DNA of 64,000 nucleotides, taken from positions 1-64,000 of the forward strand of contig JAEZJF010000022.1 of NCBI GenBank assembly GCA_023415825.1, given 5' to 3'. The notes under the pieces are model-generated. The model did no database searches. It saw nothing but the letters and a program-made list of their open reading frames with translations, and was not told the origin of the DNA. The DNA is from Bacillota bacterium (GTDB taxonomy: Bacteria; Bacillota; Clostridia; DSM-8532). Of this stretch, positions 43,719 through 53,880 are shown piece by piece; position 1 is the stretch's first letter; every line of letters starts with the position of its first letter. The position numbers and the translations under genes were made by a program.

Positions 43719-44009
43719 CCATAAGGTCAGAGGATCTAAGTGCATATTTTTCGGTGATGCATTGTCCAGAGCCTAAAAAGCCATAGTAGCCGATGCCGGG
43801 GTATTTATAAATTAAGTTTTCGTGAATCGACTGTCTAATGAACAGTTGTTTGCTGTACCTATTTAATAACCCGGCTATGGAAAAAGTCTAAAACCTTTTC
43901 ATTCGGCTATTTTTAATATCAGTTTAGGAGCGTTTGATGCAACGATTTTTTTCTTGATGTTTAGAATCGTTGGTTTTAATGCGCTAACGATAGTTTATGG
44001 TTCAGTCAG

Positions 44010-44046
44010 GCTGCGGATAGCATCACAATCCGCGGCTTTTTTGTTT
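44010..44046 (+). terminator. Attenuator terminator before the ABC-F gene
   Basis: GCTGCGGAT and ATCCGCGGC pair over 9 positions (one G-U) and are followed by TTTTTTGTTTTC. It lies 100 bases upstream of the ABC-F start and far downstream of the promoter, so it must be bypassed for expression. Upstream, GCCGGGGTATT (43797-43807) and AATAACCCGGC (43865-43875) can pair as an additional long-range stem. Confidence 0.8.
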
Positions 44047-44145
44047 TCTTTTATTTTCTCATTTGTTCATATTCAAGAATGTCGCGGGTCAATATCCGTT
44101 TTTAACATCCATTTATCGATGAGTATTTACATGAGGAGAATGATC

Positions 44146-46062
44146 ATGAGTTTATTAGTTTTAGATAATATAACAAAAGAATATCGAAACAAAACGGTAC
44201 TGGACGGTGCCAGCTTAAGAATTGAAAAAGGTGAAAGAGTTGCTCTCGTGGGGCCTAACGGATCGGGGAAAACGACTCTCTTACGTATTGCGGCAGGTAT
44301 TGAGCTTTGTGACAGCGGTGGAGTCATCCTCGCCAGGGGTACAAAGATGGGGTACCTGACCCAGGACCTGAGGGACATGGATCCCGACGGAAGAGTTTTC
44401 AGTGAAACAGCCCTCTACCATGAAGAGGTGAGCCGTCTGGAGCAGAAGATCAGGAATCTTGAGGCAAAAATGGCCCAACCGGAGCTTATCAATAATCCTG
44501 AGGAATATCGTCAAATCGTTTCAGAGTATGCCAGGCTGACCACCCGGTTTGAAAGCATGGACGGTTATATTATAGAATCAAAAATAAAATCCATGCTGCT
44601 TGGATTGGGCCTCAAGGAGGAATCCCTTACCTTGCCCCTTGAGCTACTAAGCGGAGGAGAAAAGACGCGTGTAGCCTTCGCGAGAATATTACTGGATGAA
44701 CCAGATCTGCTCGTATTGGATGAACCGACCAACCATCTGGATATCGGTGCGGTTGAATGGCTGGAAGGATTTCTGAAAAGGTATACCGGAGGAGTTCTTG
44801 TCGTTTCCCATGACCGCTATTTTCTAGACCAGATAGCAACAAGGGTGGCAGAGTTAGGCAACGGCACCATTACGGAAAGAAGCGGAAACTATACCACCTT
44901 TATGGAGCAGAAGGACAGGATGAGAGAATTTGCTCGAAGAGAGCAATTCAGACTCAAACAGGAGATCAGGCATGAAACGGCCATAGCCGACCAGCTCAAG
45001 AGCACTCGAAAAATCAGTGCCTGGAAGAGCAGGCTCAAGGTTGTGGAACGGCTCCAAAAGGAGCTGGATATAAACCTTAAGGATATGAGGGAGCAGCACC
45101 ATCTTTACCACACGGCTGCACCCAAGATGTCCTTCGATAAAATCAAACATGTAAGTAGAGAGATTGCTATGGCCAATGGGTTGACAAAATGCTATGGGAG
45201 CACACCGCTGTTTTCTGACTTAAGCTTCCTGATAACAGGAGGAGAAAAAGTAGGAATCATAGGGCCCAATGGTTGTGGAAAAACCACCCTCATCAATATT
45301 CTTCTTGGAAAAGATCAGGATTATAGCGGTTCGGCCAGGCTGGGGGAATGGGTCAGGTATGGTTACCTGGGTCAGGAAATCAGCTTTGAGGACGAGGAAC
45401 GGTCTATTCTCGATGAGCTCCTTTCGGTCAGAGAGATGCCGGAAGAGACAGCCCGGGATTACCTATCCAAGTTTCAGTTTTATGGAGATGAAGTTGACAA
45501 GAAGATAGAGGTCTTAAGTGGTGGAGAGAAAGTACGGCTCTATCTGGCATGTATGATGCTCGAGAGTCCTGACTGCCTCATTTTGGATGAACCGACAAAC
45601 CATCTTGACGTATCCGCCCGGGACGCTCTGGAAGCTGCATTGTTGGAATTTAAAGGAACAGTGATTGCCATCTCCCATGATCGATACTTCCTTAACCGGT
45701 GCATCAACAGAATACTGGAATTTTCCGACGGGACTATGAAAGCCTTTAACGGTAATTATGAAGCTTACAGGCAAATAAAGACTGACGCCAGAACATCTGA
45801 AAATGCTGAGGGTGAAAGAAAAAAGGCAGTAAATAAAAATTCTGGTATGGCTGGGAAGGAGACCGTAGAAAAGACGGCTATGGAAAAGCCGGACATAAAA
45901 GCCCTTGAGGGTCAAATAACCTTGCTCGAGGAAAAACGGAAGGAGCTTGAAAATTCTTTTGGTGCTGACACACAGCCGGAAGAATATGTAGAGTATGACG
46001 CTATTTTAAAGGAACTTGAGCGCCTGTATGAGCAATATGTCATGATAGAGGCCAGTCACTAA
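44146..46062 (+). CDS. ABC-F ATPase, probable ribosome-protection protein
   Basis: A 638-residue ABC-F protein: two ATPase domains, no TM part. Walker A motifs are GPNGSGKTT and GPNGCGKTT, signatures LSGGEKTR and LSGGEKVR, Walker B LLVLDEPTNHLD and CLILDEPTNHLD. The linker between domains (~240-320) is charged and helical, the element that reaches the ribosomal P/E site. A C-terminal coiled-coil extension is present. ABC-F members are translation factors or antibiotic-resistance proteins that dislodge drugs from the ribosome; the attenuator leader points to the latter. ATG 44146 follows GAGGAG; upstream in-frame codons lie in the terminator leader. Drug class cannot be told. Confidence 0.88.
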   Translation: MSLLVLDNITKEYRNKTVLDGASLRIEKGERVALVGPNGSGKTTLLRIAAGIELCDSGGVILARGTKMGYLTQDLRDMDPDGRVFSETALYHEEVSRLEQKIRNLEAKMAQPELINNPEEYRQIVSEYARLTTRFESMDGYIIESKIKSMLLGLGLKEESLTLPLELLSGGEKTRVAFARILLDEPDLLVLDEPTNHLDIGAVEWLEGFLKRYTGGVLVVSHDRYFLDQIATRVAELGNGTITERSGNYTTFMEQKDRMREFARREQFRLKQEIRHETAIADQLKSTRKISAWKSRLKVVERLQKELDINLKDMREQHHLYHTAAPKMSFDKIKHVSREIAMANGLTKCYGSTPLFSDLSFLITGGEKVGIIGPNGCGKTTLINILLGKDQDYSGSARLGEWVRYGYLGQEISFEDEERSILDELLSVREMPEETARDYLSKFQFYGDEVDKKIEVLSGGEKVRLYLACMMLESPDCLILDEPTNHLDVSARDALEAALLEFKGTVIAISHDRYFLNRCINRILEFSDGTMKAFNGNYEAYRQIKTDARTSENAEGERKKAVNKNSGMAGKETVEKTAMEKPDIKALEGQITLLEEKRKELENSFGADTQPEEYVEYDAILKELERLYEQYVMIEASH

Positions 46063-46143
46063 AAAAGAACGCTATGAAAACCCGTATAATCCTTTTATCC
46101 ATAGAAGAAAATAAGAGAATTCTATGTAAAAGGAGACAGAAGT

Positions 46144-47043
46144 TTGAGCAAGAAGACGGTTTTTTTAAAGGATACAAGTGTTTCATCCAAGGTCCAACTA
46201 CTCCTGATGGTCATGAAAAAGCTCTATCGGGAAGGAAATAGAACCGGTTATATACTGGGGGACAAGACAGGTGACATTAAGGCTTTATTGGACAATGGCA
46301 TCAAGCTTCAGGTTGGCCAGGTCATTGAAGTATGGGGGACCAGGGAATCCAATCTGGAAATCAGTAAGTTTGCAGAGGTAATCGAATACGACCTTGAGGA
46401 TTATTTACCGGCGTTGAAAAGACCCATCGATGAAGTCATGGATGAAATGGAGAAGCTTACCCGTGAAGTCATTGTGTCCGATGAAGCATTATTGCTAAAT
46501 GATTATTTCTTCAAGAACGAAGAGTTTGTGTCACGCTTTAAAAAGGGTATCGGTGGGGTTTCCATGCACCATAACTATATTGGAGGCCTCGCCGAGCACA
46601 CCCTTAATGTCATGTTCCTGACCAAATTCCTTTGTGAACGGTATGACAGCCGCAAGCTTGAAATTGCCGTTTTATCTGCCAAGCTCCACGACATCGGAAA
46701 GATTTATGAGCTTGATTATAATGGGCCATTTCGTTACACATTGCGCGGCGAAATGGAAGGTCATATTGTCATAGGCGTGGAAATGATCAATGAAGCTATA
46801 CAAGCTTATCCTCAACGCTACTCCGAGGATTTTGTCATGCGGGTTAAGGGATGTGTAGTACAGCATCATGGTAAGCTTGAATTTGGGTCGCCAAGAGAAA
46901 TGAAAATGGAAGAAGCTTTTGCTCTGAACTTTGCCGACTCTATCGATGCCACCATGAACAAGATTGCACAGATCAGAGAGAATACCGATGAAAACCAGTG
47001 GTCCGATTATGACCGGAGAATAGAGACAAGACTGTATTTATAA
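46144..47043 (+). CDS. yhaM: YhaM-type 3'-5' exoribonuclease
   Basis: A 299-residue protein with an N-terminal OB-fold (~15-90; GDIKALLDNGIKLQVGQVIEVWG) and a C-terminal HD domain (~145-290) holding metal ligands in LAEHTLNVM, AKLHDIGK and VQHHGK. This is the architecture of YhaM, a Firmicutes 3'-5' exonuclease acting on RNA and single-stranded DNA. It starts at TTG 46144 behind AAAAGGAGA. It follows the ABC-F gene by 81 bases, possibly sharing its transcript. Confidence 0.88.
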   Translation: MSKKTVFLKDTSVSSKVQLLLMVMKKLYREGNRTGYILGDKTGDIKALLDNGIKLQVGQVIEVWGTRESNLEISKFAEVIEYDLEDYLPALKRPIDEVMDEMEKLTREVIVSDEALLLNDYFFKNEEFVSRFKKGIGGVSMHHNYIGGLAEHTLNVMFLTKFLCERYDSRKLEIAVLSAKLHDIGKIYELDYNGPFRYTLRGEMEGHIVIGVEMINEAIQAYPQRYSEDFVMRVKGCVVQHHGKLEFGSPREMKMEEAFALNFADSIDATMNKIAQIRENTDENQWSDYDRRIETRLYL

Positions 47044-47076
47044 ATATTATGCGTTATTTCATCGGTTCAATTTTTG

Positions 47077-47108
47077 CCTCAGATATAAGAAATATATCTG
47101 GGGATTTT
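47077..47108 (+). terminator. Terminator of yhaM
   Basis: CCTCAGATATA and TATATCTGGGG pair over 11 positions (one G-U) with a 5-base loop, followed by ATTTTCC. It lies 34 bases after the yhaM stop. Confidence 0.6.
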
Positions 47109-47287
47109 CCATGTAATACCCATAGGGGCTTAGAGAAAAGCCGTGATTACAAGGGTTTTACTGTACTGCAAAAATAGTAAAATTATGGACTCATTTGATC
47201 AAGGAAATGAATGGCCTTCCAGTTGCTCCTCCTCTATAATGCAACTAACTTAAATTATATCAAGTATTTAGAAGGAGGAGACGACAA

Positions 47288-50200
47288 GTGATTAAGCTGA
47301 GAAAAGGACTCGCAGTACTGGTTGCCTTTGCTTTGGTATTTTCTGCAATGATCCAGGGAGCATTTGCAGCACCGGAGAATGCCGGCTTTAGTGATGTAAC
47401 CGGTCACTGGGCGGAAGACCAAATTCTGGAGTGGTCCGGCAAGGGAATTATCGTAGGAAATAACGGTATGTTCTGGCCTGATTCCGGAATTACAAGGGCG
47501 GCATTCTGTTCCATTATCAACAGGGCTTTTGGCTTCTCTGAAAAAAGCGGCAGCAATTTTTCCGATGTAAAACCGGAAAAATGGTATTCAAACGATGTGG
47601 CCATTGGAAAAGAAGCAGGCTACGTATTGGGATATGGCAATAATCTGTTCGGACCTGAGGACAAAATCACAAGACAGGACGCAGCAAGAGTACTTCAAAA
47701 TATATTTAAGTTTGAAGCTTCGGAATGGCAAAGCAAGGCACCTTTTGTTGATGATGACCAGATTGCCTCCTATGCCAGGGAAGCGGTAGCCATTTTTTCC
47801 TCAAAAGGCTATATTCTAGGCGACAATAATCATTTCTATCCCAAGAATTCTATAACAAGAGCTGAGTTCGTGGCCATTATGGATAGGGCTGTGGATCAGC
47901 TTTATGTTGCAGCCGGTACATATAATGACAAGCTGGCTGTCAGCAATGTGGTGGTTAAAACAGGCGATGTTATTCTTAAGAACATGATTATAGAAGGGAA
48001 TCTTTACCTTGCCGAAGGAATCGGCCAGGGTAATGTAACCCTTGAAAATGTCACTGTTAAAGGGAAAACCTTTGTCAACGGTGGTGGTGAAAACAGTATT
48101 ATCCTTCAAAATACAACCCTTGGATCTCTTGTGGTTGAAAAGAAAGACGGCAAAATCAGAATTGTCGCAAAAGATGGCACTGTTGTTGCTTATGCGGAAC
48201 TCCATTCCGGCGCAAGGCTGGTGGAAGAAGGCGCGGGCAGCGGGTTTAAAAATGTAGAGGTTCAGGAGATCCTTCCCGGTCAGCAGGTCATTCTGGACGG
48301 TGATTTTGAGCTGGTCAATATTGAAGCTCCCGGGGTGGCAATGCAGGTTACAGATGGTACAGTGGGTACCTTCACTATCGGCAGCCATGCATCGGGTTCA
48401 AGTATTCAGATAGCTCAGGGTGCCACAGTGGGAACACTTACAGCAAATGCTCCTGTCAGTGTGAGCGGCAAGGGTCAGATCACCCATGCGCAAATTAATG
48501 CTGCCGGTGTTGTTTTGGAGCAAAGACCTGCCAAGGTTACCCTTTCAGCAGGTGTGACAGCTTCTGTGGGCGGTCAGACAATTAACCAGTCCTATAACAC
48601 GAGCGGTGGAAGTGGTTCATCAGGAGGCAATAACCCGCCCGTACAAGGTGACTGGACTCTTGTATGGAACGATGAATTCAACGGAACTGCCGTTGACACC
48701 GGTAAATGGCATTTTGAGAATAAGGGCGATGGATTTGGAAACAATGAACAGCAGTATTACAGAACCGAAAATACAGAAATCAAAGACGGCAAGCTTGTTA
48801 TAAATGCCAAAAAAGAGGAGTTTGAGGACAAACCTTATACCTCTGCAAAGCTTTATTCCAAAGCTGCTTGGAAGTATGGCAGATTCGAGGCAAGTATCAA
48901 GCTGCCGATAGGACAGGGTTTTTGGCCGGCCTTCTGGATGATGCCGAAATATGACAATTATCTCAATGGTGGCTCTGTCGGTTCTATTGCTGACTATGGT
49001 GGATGGGCGGCGTCTGGTGAAATAGATATTATGGAGGCTAAGGGTAGATTTCCTAGCAATGCCTCGGGAGCTCTTCATTACGGCGGAATCTCGCCCAACA
49101 ATGTATTCACCGGCAAAGAATATACCTTCCCGGTGGGACAGACCATTAATCAATTCCACACCTATGCTCTGGAATGGGAGCCCGGCGAAATCAGATGGTA
49201 TATTGATGGAATTTTATACCAAACCCAGAATAACTGGTATACCAAGGGGGATGACGGAGAAGAAAAATATGCGTTCCCCGCTCCTTTTGACAAGGAATTC
49301 TATCTTATGCTGAACCTGGCCATAGGCGGAAACTTTGATGGCAATGTAGTACCCGAGGATTCCATGTTCCCCGCACAGATGGAAGTGGATTATGTCAGGG
49401 TATATGAATTAACGGGCAGACCTTACAAAACGCCTGCGGAGCCTAATATTCCTAAAGAACCCCTGCCTGAGGGGGCCAGACAGCCTGATAGCACAGGCAA
49501 CCTTGTTAAGGATATCAACTTCGAACAAGGAATAAAGGATAATCGGGAAGGCGTGGATGCTGAATTCGGAGAGGTTTGGAACTTTATTTACAACGAACAG
49601 TTTGGGGGAGTGGCGACCGCATCAGTAGAAAATATAGAGGGTGAAAACTTCGCCAAAATAGATGTGACCAACTCAGGAAAAGAGCCCTATTCGGTTCAGC
49701 TAGAGCAGCATACAACCCTTGGTAAGGGCAGGTGGTACCGCTTCTCCTTTGACGCAAAAGCGGACAAGAGCAGAACCTTGAGCACAAAGCTTGGCGGAGG
49801 GCCAACTCGCGACTGGGCTGCCTACTCCGAAGCCTATATGCCGAACTTGACCACTGACATGAAGCATTTCAGCTACGAGTTCCAAATGACAAAGGATACG
49901 GATATTCTGACTCGCATTGAGTTTAACTGCGCAACCGTCACCGGCCCCGTGTGGATAGGAAATGTGAGGGTGGAGGAAATCGAACCTCCTGTTATAGACT
50001 ATAATGCCGCAAAAGAGCCCCTGCTGACCGGCAACCACATTTATAACGGTACCTTTGATAAATACACCATTGACAGAATGGCTTACTGGAATGTGAAAAA
50101 GTCAGGCGCATCCGCCGAGGTGAAGGTTCCTGAAAATACCCGTGAGTTGACGGCCAAAATCACCGATGGCGGGAGCGAGGCCGGTGCCATCACAGTGGAT

Positions 50201-52213
50201 CAGAAGGGCTTGCAGCTTATAAAGGACAGCGAGTATAAGATTAGCTTCAAGGCCAGGGCTGATGCAGACAGAACCATAAAGGCCAAGCTTGTAAGCAAGG
50301 ATGGCAGTGTTGTTTATATACCGGAACATGATGTTCCATTGAAAGCCGGTATGCAAAAATACACAAGAAGCTTTAAGATGGAAGTGGATACCGATAGGGA
50401 AGCACAGCTCATCTTCATGCTGGGCGGCAATAATGAGGATGTTTACATCGACGATGTGTCCCTGACCACAGACGTTATAATCGACCCCAACATTGACCTG
50501 ATAGAAGACGGAACTTTCGATGACACAACAGAAATAGGATATGATGATGCAGCTGCGACCACATGGAAACATTGGCAGCCTCAGGTTGGTCAGTTAGCAG
50601 ATATCAAAGTAGTGAACAAAGCGGTAGAAGCCGATGTCAAAAATGTAGGTGGGGGTTGGTGGGCTATTCAGCTATACCAATTGGGTGTTAAAGTTTTTCC
50701 AGGTACCTATAAAGTAAAGTTTGACATGAGTTCGACAATTGAGAGATTGGTCTATGTGGAGCTTGCGGCTTCCGGTGCCCCGATACAGAAAATTACTGTG
50801 GGAAGCGAAATGAAAACCTATGAGGCCATTCTTCAAGTAACAAAAGCGGGTACCCATAAATTCCTGTTTGGCTTTGGAAAGGAAGGAAATGACCCTGTAC
50901 CCAATGAGCCCCACAAGATCACCATTGACAACGTGAGTATCAAAGCACTAACTTCGTTGAAACAACCTCCCATTTTAAAAGCTGATCCGGCGGAAAAAGT
51001 TGCAGGTAAAGATGATGTAGTGATTACGTTCACGGATGACGAAGCATGGCGGAATGCAATCAAAGCTGTGAAAGTAGAGGGTTCAGCATTAGATGCCAAT
51101 AAATACACTGTTATGGCAGGTATGTTGAAAATCGATAAAAGCTGTTTTACACTCGGGAAGAGCTATACCATCCTTGTAGAATCGGAAGACTATCTGCCTT
51201 CTGAGGTAAAACAGACTATAAAATCAAATGGAGATGAACCCCAGGGCGTGGACATCATTACAGACGGTCATTTTGACAGCGACACAGGTACCTGGAAGAG
51301 CTGGTGGGGTGACGAATGGTCTGGTGTTTCAACGGGAGATGCCATCATAGCCGATGGAAAGCTCAAAATTGATATTGCTTCCATTGGAACTGCTTCCTAC
51401 AGCCCTCAGGTTTTCAGGGAGAACCTTACACTGGTTAATGGCCAGACTTATGAGATGAAATTTAAAGCCCAATCCAGTGTGGCACGAAAAATGAATGTCA
51501 ATATTGGCAACCCTCTGACCACCGATCCTTGGTTCGTTAATTATGCCGCAACGGAAGTCATTGATTTGACAACGGATATGACAACCTATAGCTTTAGCTT
51601 TACTGTGGGTGAGGATACTTGTGACACCATTAAAATTGTTTTCGAGGTAGGGAATGTGACAGACGGTAATGCCGCACCGGTTGTTATTTATCTGGATGAT
51701 GTAACATTAACGCCAGTTGTTAAACAAGAGCCGGGTGTTGATCTCGTTGGCGACGGGGGCTTTGACAGCGACACAGGAACCTGGAAGAGCTGGTGGGGTG
51801 ACCAGTGGTCTGGCGTATCAACTGGTAGTGCCAGCATAGCGGACGGAAAGCTCAAGATTGATATTGGTTCCATCGGGGGTGTCTCATACAGTCCTCAGGT
51901 TTTCAGGGAGAACCTTACACTGGTTAAGGGCCGGACATATGATGTGTCATTTAAAGCTCAGTCTAGTGTAGCCCGAAAAATGAATGTCAATATCGGTAAA
52001 CCACTGACAACCGATCCTTGGTTCGTCAATTATGCCTCTACACAGGTCATTGATTTGACGACAGAGCTTGTAACCTATAGCTTTAGCTTTACAGTGAGTG
52101 AGGATACCTGTGACACCATTAAAATCGTTTTCGAGGTAGGGAATGTGACAGGCGGGAATGCCGCGCCGGTTGTCATTTATCTGGATGATGTAACAATAAT
52201 GCCAAGGGCATAA
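47288..52213 (+). CDS. S-layer-anchored GH16 beta-glucanase (laminarinase) with CBMs
   Basis: A 1641-residue cell-surface enzyme. In order: signal peptide (1-28); three SLH domains (~33-200) that bind the cell-wall polymer; a beta-rich repeat segment (~210-445); a GH16 catalytic domain (~455-715) with nucleophile and acid/base in GEIDIMEA (E578, D580, E583); then CBM4/9-like modules at ~736-893, ~912-1055 and ~1066-1222; a DUF1533-like domain (~1224-1318); and two nearly identical CBMs (~1321-1478, ~1484-1641). The plan matches Lic16A-type laminarinases of cellulolytic clostridia, which cut beta-1,3(-1,4)-glucans outside the cell. It starts at GTG 47288 behind GGAGGAG. A sugar importer and its sensor follow. 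Confidence 0.92.
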   Translation: MIKLRKGLAVLVAFALVFSAMIQGAFAAPENAGFSDVTGHWAEDQILEWSGKGIIVGNNGMFWPDSGITRAAFCSIINRAFGFSEKSGSNFSDVKPEKWYSNDVAIGKEAGYVLGYGNNLFGPEDKITRQDAARVLQNIFKFEASEWQSKAPFVDDDQIASYAREAVAIFSSKGYILGDNNHFYPKNSITRAEFVAIMDRAVDQLYVAAGTYNDKLAVSNVVVKTGDVILKNMIIEGNLYLAEGIGQGNVTLENVTVKGKTFVNGGGENSIILQNTTLGSLVVEKKDGKIRIVAKDGTVVAYAELHSGARLVEEGAGSGFKNVEVQEILPGQQVILDGDFELVNIEAPGVAMQVTDGTVGTFTIGSHASGSSIQIAQGATVGTLTANAPVSVSGKGQITHAQINAAGVVLEQRPAKVTLSAGVTASVGGQTINQSYNTSGGSGSSGGNNPPVQGDWTLVWNDEFNGTAVDTGKWHFENKGDGFGNNEQQYYRTENTEIKDGKLVINAKKEEFEDKPYTSAKLYSKAAWKYGRFEASIKLPIGQGFWPAFWMMPKYDNYLNGGSVGSIADYGGWAASGEIDIMEAKGRFPSNASGALHYGGISPNNVFTGKEYTFPVGQTINQFHTYALEWEPGEIRWYIDGILYQTQNNWYTKGDDGEEKYAFPAPFDKEFYLMLNLAIGGNFDGNVVPEDSMFPAQMEVDYVRVYELTGRPYKTPAEPNIPKEPLPEGARQPDSTGNLVKDINFEQGIKDNREGVDAEFGEVWNFIYNEQFGGVATASVENIEGENFAKIDVTNSGKEPYSVQLEQHTTLGKGRWYRFSFDAKADKSRTLSTKLGGGPTRDWAAYSEAYMPNLTTDMKHFSYEFQMTKDTDILTRIEFNCATVTGPVWIGNVRVEEIEPPVIDYNAAKEPLLTGNHIYNGTFDKYTIDRMAYWNVKKSGASAEVKVPENTRELTAKITDGGSEAGAITVDQKGLQLIKDSEYKISFKARADADRTIKAKLVSKDGSVVYIPEHDVPLKAGMQKYTRSFKMEVDTDREAQLIFMLGGNNEDVYIDDVSLTTDVIIDPNIDLIEDGTFDDTTEIGYDDAAATTWKHWQPQVGQLADIKVVNKAVEADVKNVGGGWWAIQLYQLGVKVFPGTYKVKFDMSSTIERLVYVELAASGAPIQKITVGSEMKTYEAILQVTKAGTHKFLFGFGKEGNDPVPNEPHKITIDNVSIKALTSLKQPPILKADPAEKVAGKDDVVITFTDDEAWRNAIKAVKVEGSALDANKYTVMAGMLKIDKSCFTLGKSYTILVESEDYLPSEVKQTIKSNGDEPQGVDIITDGHFDSDTGTWKSWWGDEWSGVSTGDAIIADGKLKIDIASIGTASYSPQVFRENLTLVNGQTYEMKFKAQSSVARKMNVNIGNPLTTDPWFVNYAATEVIDLTTDMTTYSFSFTVGEDTCDTIKIVFEVGNVTDGNAAPVVIYLDDVTLTPVVKQEPGVDLVGDGGFDSDTGTWKSWWGDQWSGVSTGSASIADGKLKIDIGSIGGVSYSPQVFRENLTLVKGRTYDVSFKAQSSVARKMNVNIGKPLTTDPWFVNYASTQVIDLTTELVTYSFSFTVSEDTCDTIKIVFEVGNVTGGNAAPVVIYLDDVTIMPRA
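51272..52213 (+). repeat. Tandem duplication of the last CBM
   Basis: Two copies of a ~163-codon unit with a period of 489 bases (TTTGACAGCGACACAGG at 51272 and 51761). They remain highly similar at DNA level, with differences mainly at third positions, so the duplication is fairly recent compared with the other CBMs of the gene. Confidence 0.85.
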
Positions 52214-52245
52214 AACTCAATCGTATCAAGTGTTCTGGCCTCAAG

Positions 52246-52291
52246 GGGCTGGTTCAAAATATCTCAATCGTTTTGAACCAGCCCTCTTTTT
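52246..52291 (+). terminator. Terminator of the GH16 gene
   Basis: GGGCTGGTTCAAAA and TTTTGAACCAGCCC are perfect 14-base arms with an 11-base loop, followed by TCTTTTTG. Confidence 0.92.
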
Positions 52292-52310
52292 GTCTCTTAA
52301 AATTAAACAC

Positions 52311-52360
52311 CTGGGACCTAGCGGGACACACGAACCATCCCCTTGTTCCTTCCATTTTGG
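52311..52360. repeat. REP-like fragment in gene-free spacer
   Basis: The stretch with GGGACACACGAACCATCCCC and TTGTTCC resembles the short GC-rich palindromic repeats (GGGACA...CCCC...GTTCC) scattered in Clostridia genomes. Only one copy is in the window. The rest of 52214-52544 holds the GH16 terminator and AT-rich DNA without a gene. Confidence 0.3.
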
Positions 52361-52544
52361 TGCAAGGATCGACACCATCATAAAACTGAATTGTCCTGAC
52401 GAAAAATTATATTATACCTTTCCGAAAAAAAAGCTCTTCTAAACCTGCCCTTGGTACAATAAAAGATTAGTCTTTGATTATGTTTCGCTTGAATTAGAAT
52501 GTATTTATAGACTAATTAAAACAATGTAGGGAGGATTAGTAAAG

Positions 52545-53864
52545 ATGCTAAAAAAATCAAAACTACTATCTCTAGGCGCGCTTCTTCTTGCGCTGCTTAT
52601 GCTGTTCAGCGCATGCGGCACAAAACCTGCTGACAGCGCTACATCTCCGCCTCCGTCAAATGCGTCGGACACACCGACGCCGAAAAATGCAGGAGGCCCC
52701 AAGGCTTCTGTGGTTTATTGGTCCATGTGGGAATCCACAGAGCCCCAAGGGCAGGCCATTCAGAAAGCAATCGATGCATTTAGGGCCGAGACTGGCATTG
52801 ATGTGAAGGTGGAGTTCAAGGGCCGCACCGGTCAGCGTGAGGGCCTGCAGCCCGCATTGGACGCCAATACCACAATCGATTTGTTCGATGAGGACATCGA
52901 CCGCATCAACAGTACCTTTGCACCTTACCTGATGGATATTGAAAAGCTCGTGAAGGACGCAGACTATGAAAAAACCGCTAATGCAGGGTTGATTCAAGCC
53001 TGTCGTGATGCAGGGAAGGGCATACTTAAAAGTATACCCTATCAACCCAATGTAGTTTGCATACTCTATAATCAGGATATTTTTGACAAAGCCGGTATCA
53101 CAACCACACCTAAGACTTGGTCCGAGTTTTTGAGTGTTTGTGAGAAAATCAAGGCTTCCGGGAAAATTCCTATGACAAATGACGATGCGTATATGACCTT
53201 ACCCATAGGCACGCATCTTGCCCGTTATCTCGGCGCAGACGGTGTGACGAAAGTGGTTACCGAAGGACTGTGGGCGGAGGAGCCTGCTGTATTGAAGATG
53301 GCTCAGGATTTCGAATCGTTTGCTAAAGCTGGATATTATTCTCCCAATTTGTCATCCAACGTATGGCCCGGCGGACAGAACGGTGAATTCGCCTTGGGTG
53401 AGGTGGCTATGTACCTAACCGGATCTTGGCTGCCCAATGAGGTAAAGGATGTCGCAGGCCCCGACTTCCGTTGGGGAGCGTTTGCCTATCCTGCGGTGGA
53501 CGGTGGTAAGGATGCTTTAACTGTAAACAACTTTGGCGCACAGGTGTTTGCGATTAACTCTAAATCTACTGTTTCGGAAGAAACCTTCAAGCTGATCGAG
53601 TGGATTACCAAGGGCAAATATGATGCGTTGCTTGCCAAGGAATCCTTGGGTATGCCCGCTGATTCCAGTAACACTGAATGGCCTAAGGTTCTTGAATGCA
53701 TCAAGCCTGTTATGGCCGAGCTGACAGGCCGTTATCCCTGGGCTGCCGGTGTTGAAGCTAATGTAGACATCACACCGGTCATCAAGGAGAATTTTGCAAA
53801 GCTTTGCTCGGGCGCCATCAGCGCACAGCAGTTTGTAGACAACATGGAAAAGGCAAGTAAATAA
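52545..53864 (+). CDS. Sugar ABC transporter, lipoprotein binding protein
   Basis: A 439-residue family-1 solute-binding lipoprotein. The lipobox is FSAC (C24), followed by a Ser/Thr/Pro-rich linker. The mature start VVYWSMWESTEPQGQAIQKAIDAF and the PYQPNVVCILYNQDIFDKAGI segment are typical of CUT1 oligosaccharide binders. ATG 52545 follows GGGAGG. It is followed by two hairpins, two permeases, and a second binding protein with a two-component system. Downstream of the GH16 glucanase, it probably imports beta-glucan oligosaccharides. Confidence 0.9.
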   Translation: MLKKSKLLSLGALLLALLMLFSACGTKPADSATSPPPSNASDTPTPKNAGGPKASVVYWSMWESTEPQGQAIQKAIDAFRAETGIDVKVEFKGRTGQREGLQPALDANTTIDLFDEDIDRINSTFAPYLMDIEKLVKDADYEKTANAGLIQACRDAGKGILKSIPYQPNVVCILYNQDIFDKAGITTTPKTWSEFLSVCEKIKASGKIPMTNDDAYMTLPIGTHLARYLGADGVTKVVTEGLWAEEPAVLKMAQDFESFAKAGYYSPNLSSNVWPGGQNGEFALGEVAMYLTGSWLPNEVKDVAGPDFRWGAFAYPAVDGGKDALTVNNFGAQVFAINSKSTVSEETFKLIEWITKGKYDALLAKESLGMPADSSNTEWPKVLECIKPVMAELTGRYPWAAGVEANVDITPVIKENFAKLCSGAISAQQFVDNMEKASK

Positions 53865-53880
53865 TTTTTCAGCTAAAAGC

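Noticed and set aside
47100..47287. Possible riboswitch before the glucanase gene
   Set aside because: I could not match the short GGCTT-loop-AAGCC stem or flanks to a c-di-GMP or other known riboswitch core.
47816..50572. Minus-strand frames of 156-190 codons inside the glucanase gene
   Set aside because: Antisense shadows of repetitive secreted-protein coding sequence; no ribosome site or known motif.
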